In this document: positions 1 through 4,300 of the stretch, piece by piece | Numbering within the stretch: the first letter of the stretch is position 1 | How the letters are laid out: every line of letters begins with the position of its first letter | Source of the DNA: Thermodesulfobacteriota bacterium | GTDB taxonomy: Bacteria > Desulfobacterota > Desulfobacteria > Desulfobacterales > RPRI01 | Direction: 5' to 3' | NCBI GenBank assembly: GCA_030836965.1 | Contig: JAUPLM010000284.1 | Location: 1 to 8,526, forward strand | DNA length: 8,526 nt | Program-made: the position numbers and the translations under genes | The notes under the pieces: model-generated | The model's input: only the letters and a program-made list of their open reading frames with translations | Database searches by the model: none | Told to the model about the DNA's origin: nothing

Positions 1-50
1 GCCTCGGCAAGATCCACTTCATTAAACAAGTAAACCCATTTTCTGGACAT
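1..50 (-). CDS. ppdK: Pyruvate phosphate dikinase, N-terminal end only (gene runs off the left edge)
   Basis: Only the first 16 codons are present, reading MSRKWVYLFNEVDLAE. This matches the opening of bacterial pyruvate phosphate dikinases, where a K-W/Y-V-Y-L/F-F-N-E type start precedes the GGKGANLAEM nucleotide-binding segment, which lies outside the window. The enzyme interconverts pyruvate, ATP and phosphate with phosphoenolpyruvate, AMP and pyrophosphate in the cytoplasm. The ATG at 48-50 has a good Shine-Dalgarno sequence (AGAGGTG, about 56-62) at normal spacing. The gene lies on the same strand as the zinc-ribbon and PK_C-like genes but is separated from them by 250 bp containing repeat element A, so it probably has its own promoter. 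The identification rests on a short N-terminal match and should be treated as likely rather than proven. Confidence 0.72.
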   Translation of the reverse strand, partial: MSRKWVYLFNEVDLAE

Positions 51-73
51 TTTGATCACCTCTTTTGTTTTTC

Positions 74-103
74 ATATTACTTTATCATCGATGGACATGT
101 AAA
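74..103 (-). promoter_or_regulatory. Possible promoter of the pyruvate phosphate dikinase gene
   Basis: On the minus strand TTTACA (98-103, five of six matches to the sigma70 -35 box) is followed after 18 bp by TAATAT (74-79). Initiation near 67 would give a leader of roughly 17 nt containing the RBS. The -35 box lies inside the terminal inverted repeat of element A, so the element may contribute to expression of the downstream gene. AT-rich DNA gives such matches by chance, so confidence is low. Confidence 0.3.
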
Positions 104-284
104 AAGTCATATGCGAGCGGATTTGAGATTTTTGGGAAACAGCTTTTTAAATTATTGAGCGTTAAAAATCACAAGCTGTTTGATCCCGCCCTGGGCGGGA
201 GAGTTCTGGTGATTTAGCGAGGTGATTTAAAAATCCCCAAAAAGCTCATTAAGAGAGCATCTTTGGACTTTTTACGCGTCCATC
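90..284. repeat. Repeat element A: 195-bp MITE-like nested hairpin with 19-bp terminal inverted repeats
   Basis: The ends are inverted repeats matching at 17 of 19 positions (90-108 and 266-284). Further complementary arms are nested inside in the correct order: 125-152 with 225-247 (interrupted), 166-172 with 209-215 (AAATCAC/GTGATTT), and a perfect 6-bp GC stem with a 3-nt loop at the centre (185-199). An alternative pairing AAACAGCTT (137-145) with AAGCTGTTT (173-181) also exists. The element has no coding capacity and fills most of the gap between the zinc-ribbon gene and the dikinase gene. Its end motif GTAAAAAGTC is shared with elements B and C, while the interior is different, so it looks like another subfamily of the same terminal-repeat type. 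No target-site duplication is obvious. Confidence 0.75.
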
Positions 285-300
285 AATTTTCACTAGCATC

Positions 301-621
301 TTACGCTTTCCGAATCTCTTCCCCGCAATACGGGCAAAAAATGAAATCTCCCTTTAATTTTTTACCGCAATTGCTGCACAACGTTTCCTTATCACCCTGG
401 AAAGATTCAGGCCCATATCCGAATTCTTTTACTTCCTGCTCACACTTGTCGCATATAAGAAATGCTTCACCTTTTTTTACCCTGAAGAGGGGAATAAAAA
501 AGAGACTGAAATAATGATCAACCCTCTTGTAACGCGCCCGGGCCAGACCGCAGACAGGGCATAACTGGGGTTTCTCATCAACTATAGTCGTTTTCGGGGA
601 GACTCCGGCTATAAGAAACAT
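301..621 (-). CDS. Small double zinc-ribbon protein (zinc_ribbon_15-like N-terminus)
   Basis: This 106-residue protein has four CxxC pairs: C21/C24, C57/C60, C82/C85 and C96/C99. The first two pairs flank the segment YFSLFFIPLF. Together with the start MFLIAGVSPK, this resembles the zinc-ribbon family usually listed as zinc_ribbon_15. The last two pairs (CSNCG and CPYCG) form a second, C-terminal ribbon of the generic double-zinc-ribbon type. Each ribbon would bind one zinc ion structurally; a biochemical role cannot be assigned. The ATG at 619-621 lies only 3 bp after the stop of the upstream PK_C-like gene and lacks a strong Shine-Dalgarno sequence, which suggests translational coupling. 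The two genes are probably one transcript. The hydrophobic FSLFFIPLF stretch is too short to be a clear membrane span. Confidence 0.82.
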   Translation of the reverse strand: MFLIAGVSPKTTIVDEKPQLCPVCGLARARYKRVDHYFSLFFIPLFRVKKGEAFLICDKCEQEVKEFGYGPESFQGDKETLCSNCGKKLKGDFIFCPYCGEEIRKA

Positions 622-624
622 TTC

Positions 625-1173
625 TTAAAACACTCTTGGCTTGCAGATAATTTCCCGGATTCGCATATTAAACAGGTCCGACTGATTTACAGGCTTGAGC
701 ACCAGAGCTGAATCCGCTCCCTTGTTGGTTCCACCGGCAGCAATTATGTCTTCACCGGACAGAACTCCCGCATCAGCAGCCATGATCGATATTTCAACAG
801 CTACTTTCACTCCCTGCCCGAACAGCCTCAGGGTTTCGGCTATAAGAAGAGCTGGGTAAAGACCGCCGAACTTCTTGGCAATCGATCTCTCAACTCCGGA
901 CAAGGCGTGTGTTGCCGAAACAACGACGGCTCCGTTATCCTCAAGATACTTTTTTGCTGAATCAGGCATCACAACCTTAAAAGGTTCTTCAAAACCGCAA
1001 TGATATGTCACTACAATAACTTTAAATCCTTCAAATATCTCTAGCGCCTTTTTAGCAGTATCTCCTTTGGAAGATGCGACAGCCACCTCTTTTATTCCTA
1101 AAGCTTTTCCGCGCTCATACGCAAGCCTTAGAGTCTTTTCCGTATTAATTTTTCCCGGTTTATCAAAATACAT
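625..1173 (-). CDS. Stand-alone pyruvate-kinase C-terminal-domain-like protein (COG1751 type)
   Basis: The 182-residue protein resembles the PK_C alpha/beta domain without the catalytic barrel of pyruvate kinase. Visible landmarks are an ASSKGDTA loop (33-40), corresponding to the T-S-x-G-x-T/S-A turn of PK_C domains, then SATHALSGVERS (86-97) and the conserved tail GGTNKGADSALVLKP (147-161). Archaeal and bacterial proteins of this type are grouped as COG1751 and have a solved pyruvate-kinase-C-like structure, but no agreed function. No signal peptide or membrane helix is visible, so it should be cytoplasmic. The ATG at 1171-1173 has a near-perfect Shine-Dalgarno sequence (GAAGGAGGT, 1178-1186). 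It is the first gene of a probable two-gene unit with the zinc-ribbon gene. Pyruvate phosphate dikinase lies downstream on the same strand, which fits a link to pyruvate or PEP metabolism, but that is inference. Confidence 0.85.
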   Translation of the reverse strand: MYFDKPGKINTEKTLRLAYERGKALGIKEVAVASSKGDTAKKALEIFEGFKVIVVTYHCGFEEPFKVVMPDSAKKYLEDNGAVVVSATHALSGVERSIAKKFGGLYPALLIAETLRLFGQGVKVAVEISIMAADAGVLSGEDIIAAGGTNKGADSALVLKPVNQSDLFNMRIREIICKPRVF

Positions 1174-1202
1174 GTTGACCTCCTTCGTAACATATTGTTG
1201 AA

Positions 1203-1231
1203 CATATATTAATATTAGTTTTTTCAGTCAA
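1203..1231 (-). promoter_or_regulatory. Probable sigma70 promoter of the PK_C-like / zinc-ribbon pair
   Basis: On the minus strand TTGACT (1226-1231, five of six to the -35 consensus) is followed after 17 bp by TATATG (1203-1208, four of six to the -10). The predicted start near 1196 leaves a short leader with the strong RBS. The heptamer ATATGTT occurs twice, 12 bp apart, just downstream of the -10 and overlapping it, with a TGTTGAACA palindrome between. This could be an operator but is unproven. Element B begins about 10 bp upstream of the -35 box. Confidence 0.5.
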
Positions 1232-1241
1232 TAATCTTGTT

Positions 1242-1413
1242 TGACGGTTTCGTAAAAATTCATTCTGTTCGCCAAAGATCTATGGAGGATTGCGCTCCAT
1301 CTTTCGTCATTGAAGCTTACTAAAATGTACGCTTCATTCCTCAAGGTTCGCGCGCCTTGCATATTGAGATTTTTACATTGCCGTCCGAAATCTGACTTTT
1401 TACGAAGCCGTCA
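1242..1413. repeat. Repeat element B: 172-bp MITE-like element, upstream copy
   Basis: The ends are inverted repeats. The left begins TGACGGTTTCGTAAAAATTC and the right is the complement of TGACGGCTTCGTAAAAAGTC, with two mismatches in 20. A central hairpin has 10-bp arms (1311-1320 and 1327-1336, one mismatch) around the loop TAAAAT. Much of the interior matches element C in the same order and orientation, for example TCGTCATTG, ATGTACGC, TCATTCCTCA, CGCCTTGCA and TTGCCGTCYGAAAT. It carries no open reading frame worth reporting. It ends 7 bp before the RBS of the small gene at 1432. Confidence 0.8.
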
Positions 1414-1431
1414 TTTTTCAAGGAGGTTTAT

Positions 1432-1668
1432 ATGGACGAAAATCAGCTTGAAATACTTGATATTTTAAAAGATATTTTAAAAGTAAATTCAATAATAGCA
1501 ACCGAACTGATACAGCTTGTTGAAAATTCAAGCGAGCAATTACGGGGAAAAATTCCCGGTTCCTGTAAGACCGCACACATGGAATTGAGAAAGGATATTG
1601 TAAGAATTGCCGAAAAATGGAACAATGGATGCGATGTTCTGCGTGACCATAATATAAGACACGAATGA
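1432..1668 (+). CDS. 78-residue protein of unknown function enclosed by repeats B and C
   Basis: I do not recognise this protein. Residues 1-32 (MDENQLEILDILKDILKVNS onward) look like one long amphipathic helix, and a second helical stretch spans about 48-64, with C45 and C67 between and after. There is no signal peptide or membrane span. The ATG at 1432 is preceded by a strong Shine-Dalgarno sequence (AAGGAGG, 1420-1426) at 5-nt spacing, which argues for a translated gene. The gene is tightly bracketed: element B ends at 1413, and the stop codon TGA (1666-1668) is formed by the first three bases of element C. It may therefore be a natural short gene carried with the repeats, or a longer gene cut short by the insertion of C. 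No clear promoter is visible inside B. Confidence 0.62.
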   Translation: MDENQLEILDILKDILKVNSIIATELIQLVENSSEQLRGKIPGSCKTAHMELRKDIVRIAEKWNNGCDVLRDHNIRHE

Positions 1669-1819
1669 CGGCTTCGTAAAAAGTCCCTCTGCGGCGTTGC
1701 AATTCATTCTTCGTCATTGCGGCGTACTAACATGTACGCCTCATTCCTCAGAATTCGCACGCCTTGCAAAAGGAGCTTTTTACTTTGCCGTCTGAAATTG
1801 GATTTTTACCAAGCCGGCA
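1666..1819. repeat. Repeat element C: 154-bp MITE-like element, downstream copy
   Basis: This is a direct-orientation relative of element B. The left end is TGACGGCTTCGTAAAAAGTC and the right end (1800-1819) is its imperfect complement, with four mismatches. The central hairpin has arms TGCGGCGTAC (1718-1727) and GTACGCCTCA (1734-1743) around the loop TAACAT, with seven perfect inner pairs. Interior segments match B, but the region between the left end and the hairpin is about 18 bp shorter. The first three bases supply the stop codon of the preceding small gene. Confidence 0.8.
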
Positions 1820-1834
1820 TATATTGAACCGAAA

Positions 1835-1862
1835 CAGCGAGCGCTAACCACGCTGCTTGCTG
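1835..1862 (+). other. Stem-loop in the spacer before the amidohydrolase gene
   Basis: CAGCGAGCG (1835-1843) can pair with TGCTTGCTG (1854-1862) as RNA, giving nine pairs including two G-U wobbles around a 10-nt loop. No run of T follows, so it is not a standard intrinsic terminator. The 87-bp spacer from the end of element C to the GTG at 1906 holds nothing else I can support, and I see no convincing promoter in it. Confidence 0.35.
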
Positions 1863-1905
1863 CGGGGAGCTTCTATTCATACACCTGAAAAAAGGAGGCT
1901 TAAAG

Positions 1906-2769
1906 GTGATCATAGATTTTCATACACATATTTTTCCGGCAAAGGTATCCGAACACAGGGAAAAATATTTTGCATCCGAACCTGCTTTTAAACTCCTCTA
2001 TTCATCCCCCAAATCGAAAATAGTCGGAGCCGAAAGACTGATAGCGGTCATGGATGAGAGCGGTATAGATAAATCGGTCATTTTCGGCTTTCCCTGGCAG
2101 AATGAAGATCTCTTCATAATGCATAACGATTATATAATGGATTCGGTTCAAAAATATTCAGATCGCCTCATAGGGTTAGCATGTTTTGACCCGTTTTGCT
2201 CCACAGCCGCAAAAGAGGCTGAAAGATGCCTGGAAGCAGGGTTATCAGGCGTCGGAGAGCTCGCCTTTTATACGTCAGGTATAGAGAATGAATCGCTGAT
2301 GAGGTTAAATCCCATCATGGGGATTTGCAGGGAAAAAGGCGTCCCCGCATTAATCCACACTAACGAACCGGTAGGCCATTACTATCCGGGCAAAACCCCG
2401 AATACGCTTTTTGAGATATACAGCCTGATTAAAAGGTTTCCGGATAACAAAATAGTACTTGCCCACTGGGGCGGCGGAATCTTCTTCTTTAATCTTTTGA
2501 AAAAAGAAGTGAAAGAGAGCATGAAAAACGTATGGTTTGACACGGCCGCTTCGCCGTTTCTTTATGATACGCCTATTTACAAAGAAGCGACAAATATCAT
2601 CGGCGCAGATAAGATTCTTTTCGGCAGCGACTTTCCGCTCCTGACGCCTTCAAAGTATTTTGCAGAACTCGGACAAACAGGGCTTGAAAAGGAAGACATA
2701 AAAAAAATATGCGGGATCAACGCCGCAAAGCTTCTTCAGAAACCATCAGGCTCAGGAACCTCTGTATAA
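1906..2769 (+). CDS. Amidohydrolase-2 family metal-dependent hydrolase or decarboxylase (COG2159)
   Basis: The 287-residue protein is a TIM-barrel amidohydrolase. It opens with the metal-binding HxH motif (IDFHTH, H6 and H8) on the first strand. Family landmarks follow in order: GVGELAF with E118, ALIHTNEP with H151, VLAHWGGG with H187, and LFGSDFPL with D242, the usual metal-site aspartate. COG2159 proteins include hydrolases and non-oxidative decarboxylases such as ACMSD; the substrate cannot be read from the sequence. Length and motif order look complete and intact. The start is GTG at 1906, eight codons before the HxH motif is complete, with an AAAGGAGG Shine-Dalgarno sequence (1891-1898) at 7-nt spacing. 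It is cytoplasmic and appears to be a single-gene unit. Its stop lies 3 bp from the stop of the convergent nitroreductase gene. Confidence 0.88.
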   Translation: MIIDFHTHIFPAKVSEHREKYFASEPAFKLLYSSPKSKIVGAERLIAVMDESGIDKSVIFGFPWQNEDLFIMHNDYIMDSVQKYSDRLIGLACFDPFCSTAAKEAERCLEAGLSGVGELAFYTSGIENESLMRLNPIMGICREKGVPALIHTNEPVGHYYPGKTPNTLFEIYSLIKRFPDNKIVLAHWGGGIFFFNLLKKEVKESMKNVWFDTAASPFLYDTPIYKEATNIIGADKILFGSDFPLLTPSKYFAELGQTGLEKEDIKKICGINAAKLLQKPSGSGTSV

Positions 2770-2772
2770 CTA

Positions 2773-3345
2773 TTACCCCACAATCAATTCTTCGAGTGAA
2801 CGCTTGGGAACATGATGGACAGCTTTATCATCACGCCAGTATTTTATATCTCCATCCCGGCCAATCGGCTCAATCACAACGCTCTCTTTGGGTTTTCCAA
2901 GCGCGAGTACAAGAAGTATTTCATACTGATCCGGTATGTTAAGATCTTTTCTGAGAGAATCCTTGCTGATAGAGCCTATTATGCATCCGCCAAAACCTTT
3001 TTCAACAGCTCCGAGCAGCATGCTCTGCACCGCTATTCCCGGATCATATCCGAAAGATTCCTTCAGGCGTCTGTCTCCCAGAACAATAATGTAACCCGAG
3101 GGTCTTTCTCCATCCGCCGGTCCCTGCCAGTTTTTAAGATAAGCCGCCCATGCCAGATTCCGGAAGATCCGCGCATTCTTCCCGGGTTCACATGACAGAA
3201 TATATTTCAGTGGCTGAATGTTTCCACCGGAAGCTGAGAGCCTCGAAAGATCCACAAACTCCTTCAGCATGTTCAAATCTATCTCCACATCCTGGTGAAA
3301 CCGCCTGTAACTTCTGTTTTTTTGTATAAGCTCCCTGACAGTCAT
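2773..3345 (-). CDS. Nitroreductase family protein (FMN-dependent)
   Basis: This 190-residue protein has the features of the FMN-binding nitroreductase fold: the N-terminal phosphate-binding motif RSYRRF (11-16), a GGNIQPLKYIL segment (40-50) in place of the common S-x-N-x-Q-P-W, the helix GIAVQSMLLGAVEKGFGGCIIG (103-124) and the strand LLVLALGKP (144-152). The tail YWRDDKAVHHVPKRSLEELI also occurs in anaerobe members of the family. Such enzymes usually work as dimers, moving electrons from NAD(P)H through FMN to nitro compounds, quinones or other acceptors; the substrate here is unknown. I chose the ATG at 3343-3345 because GGAG (3353-3356) is 7 nt away. A TTG codon immediately upstream would be only 4 nt from the RBS. 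It is the last gene of a three-gene minus-strand cluster, 56 bp after the membrane-protein gene. Confidence 0.87.
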   Translation of the reverse strand: MTVRELIQKNRSYRRFHQDVEIDLNMLKEFVDLSRLSASGGNIQPLKYILSCEPGKNARIFRNLAWAAYLKNWQGPADGERPSGYIIVLGDRRLKESFGYDPGIAVQSMLLGAVEKGFGGCIIGSISKDSLRKDLNIPDQYEILLVLALGKPKESVVIEPIGRDGDIKYWRDDKAVHHVPKRSLEELIVG

Positions 3346-3401
3346 CAATAATCTCCGTGTGATAAAAAACCAAAAGATTTCTGCCGTCTCCCGCTATCCA
3401 T

Positions 3402-3662
3402 TTACAAATTGCTGATTATGCCCAGTGTGCCATGGATAAAGGCGGTAATAACAAGAGTGATGCCGGTTTTCTTATGTATTCCTACAGGAACCTTGATATA
3501 ATGAAGACCGGAAAAAAGCTGGAACAACAGCAACATCAGATTTAACAATCCTCCAATCAGGATTATTGAAACGCCTCCGATAGTCATAATAATACTCCTT
3601 GCAGGGGTTCGAGTGTAAAAAATTAGACATGTGATTGCCGACCCTAAAAACACTATGATCAT
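3402..3662 (-). CDS. Small three-helix membrane protein with cytochrome-b-like histidines
   Basis: The 86-residue protein is almost entirely hydrophobic, with likely membrane helices at about 2-16, 24-50 and 66-84. Between and within the last two lie H54 (SGLHYIK), H63 (GIHKKTG) and H77 (AFIHGTLG). H63 and H77 are 14 residues apart, and the H-x-x-x-G...IHG pattern recalls haem-binding helices of b-type cytochromes and ferric-reductase-like proteins, so haem binding is possible but not shown. The ATG (3660-3662) overlaps the TGA (3659-3661) of the superoxide-reductase-like gene as ATGA, and there is no strong RBS of its own. Translation is therefore probably coupled and the two products made together. 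A plausible role is to pass electrons across the membrane to the exported partner; this is inference. I do not recognise a named family. Confidence 0.75.
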   Translation of the reverse strand: MIIVFLGSAITCLIFYTRTPARSIIMTIGGVSIILIGGLLNLMLLLFQLFSGLHYIKVPVGIHKKTGITLVITAFIHGTLGIISNL

Positions 3663-4033
3663 TTGATAGTAATGGCCGCTTTTGTGATACCCGCGCTTCC
3701 GTGAATATTACAGTATGCTTCTGCTTCGATTTGCGCCGGTTCATTAACCGTGAACTTTACTTCTTTTGTGAAATTTTCCGATTCGGGAGTTCTTGTCGCC
3801 GAAAAATCCCATCTTGCAATTTCTTTACCGTTTACTTTGATGTACACCCATTTGATATGATGAAGCATGTTGTTCCCGTGATGCATTACGTTTAATTTGA
3901 TGGTAACCTCTGTGCCTTTATCCGCTGTTTCAGGAGCAATGATTGTTACCGCCGCTTTGTCGGCCAGAGCAGCGCCGGTTGTGAGCAGGAAAAACACCGT
4001 CAAGCAGAAGAGAATTTTAACGAATTTTTTCAT
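3659..4033 (-). CDS. Exported superoxide-reductase / desulfoferrodoxin-like protein
   Basis: The 124-residue precursor starts with a clear signal peptide (MKK, a hydrophobic core, then TTGAALA before D25), so the mature protein is likely periplasmic. The rest resembles the superoxide reductase (neelaredoxin/desulfoferrodoxin iron site II) domain. HGNNMLHHIKW (52-62) aligns with the HPNTTEHHIRW of Pyrococcus superoxide reductase, placing ligands at H52 and H58, and YCNIHG (107-112) supplies C108 and H111. The position of the first histidine ligand (E-K-H-V-P in the archaeal enzyme) reads D-K-A-A-V here (25-29), so that ligand is missing. The protein may reduce superoxide with an altered site or be an electron carrier. 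The ATG at 4031-4033 was chosen for its AAGGAG (4043-4048) and the signal peptide; an upstream in-frame ATG gives an implausible 42-residue extension. It heads a three-gene cluster. Confidence 0.8.
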   Translation of the reverse strand: MKKFVKILFCLTVFFLLTTGAALADKAAVTIIAPETADKGTEVTIKLNVMHHGNNMLHHIKWVYIKVNGKEIARWDFSATRTPESENFTKEVKFTVNEPAQIEAEAYCNIHGSAGITKAAITIK

Positions 4034-4130
4034 GTTTATTTTCTCCTTATTTATAAAACCAGTTTTAAACATACCTTTTTCGTGCATGAAATGAAGCCGG
4101 AAACCTGTAAAAATATATATGAGCTTAGGC

Positions 4131-4159
4131 AATATAAACAAACGTTTATTGTTTTTCAA
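4131..4159 (-). promoter_or_regulatory. Probable sigma70 promoter of the superoxide-reductase-like gene cluster
   Basis: On the minus strand TTGAAA (4154-4159) and TATATT (4131-4136) are separated by exactly 17 bp, with five of six matches to the -10 consensus and four of six to the -35. Transcription would start near 4124, giving an untranslated leader of about 90 nt before the ATG at 4033. The leader is AT-rich and I see no strong structure in it. Confidence 0.55.
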
Positions 4160-4211
4160 GGAGGTAATGATTTCTTGCCTCTTTTTTAACTCCCGGATAA
4201 AGCTCTCTGCC

Positions 4212-4231
4212 TGATATATAAGGCTATATCA
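4212..4231. promoter_or_regulatory. Palindrome, possible operator, in the divergent intergenic region
   Basis: TGATATA (4212-4218) and TATATCA (4225-4231) form perfect 7-bp inverted arms around a 6-bp spacer. The site ends 8 bp before the -35 box of the ATPase gene and lies about 50 bp upstream of the opposing promoter. Position and symmetry fit a dimeric regulator, but AT-rich palindromes also arise by chance. Apart from this site and the two promoters, the 267 bp between the two divergent start codons (4034-4300) hold nothing else I can support. Confidence 0.35.
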
Positions 4232-4239
4232 TATTAAAA

Positions 4240-4268
4240 TTGATTGATATTATGTCCGGAATTATATA
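4240..4268 (+). promoter_or_regulatory. Probable sigma70 promoter of the HerA/YjgR-like ATPase gene
   Basis: TTGATT (4240-4245) is followed after 17 bp by TATATA (4263-4268). Transcription would start near 4275, about 25 nt upstream of the ATG at 4301. The predicted leader contains the AAAAGGAG Shine-Dalgarno sequence. Confidence 0.45.
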
Positions 4269-4300
4269 TGTTTCGCCAGCAGATCAAAAGGAGTCAGAAT

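Noticed and set aside
185..199. GC-rich hairpin as an intrinsic terminator for the zinc-ribbon gene
   Set aside because: No T run follows the stem directly on either strand, and the hairpin is the centre of the larger nested element A.
263..514. 83-codon plus-strand reading frame starting inside element A
   Set aside because: It is antisense to the zinc-ribbon gene, whose CxxC motifs clearly mark the coding strand, and it has no plausible RBS.
1418..1717. 99-codon minus-strand reading frame opposite the 78-residue gene
   Set aside because: It starts inside repeat C and ends by the RBS of the plus-strand gene, and has no start signal. The plus-strand frame has a strong Shine-Dalgarno sequence.
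1242..1819. Composite transposon with B and C as insertion sequences
   Set aside because: Neither repeat encodes a transposase and both are under 180 bp. They can at most be non-autonomous elements.
4034..4159. Upstream in-frame ATG giving the superoxide-reductase-like protein 42 extra residues
   Set aside because: The extension lacks an RBS, overlaps the likely promoter, and would bury the signal peptide, which starts properly at 4033.
4167..4214. 15-codon plus-strand peptide after a GGAGG sequence
   Set aside because: The GGAGG is only 2 nt from the ATG, the peptide is very short, and the region is better explained by the minus-strand promoter.
4244..4300. Extended start of the ATPase 57 bp upstream
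   Set aside because: It has no RBS and overlaps the predicted promoter, while the ATG at 4301 has an ideal one and leads straight into the conserved N-terminus.
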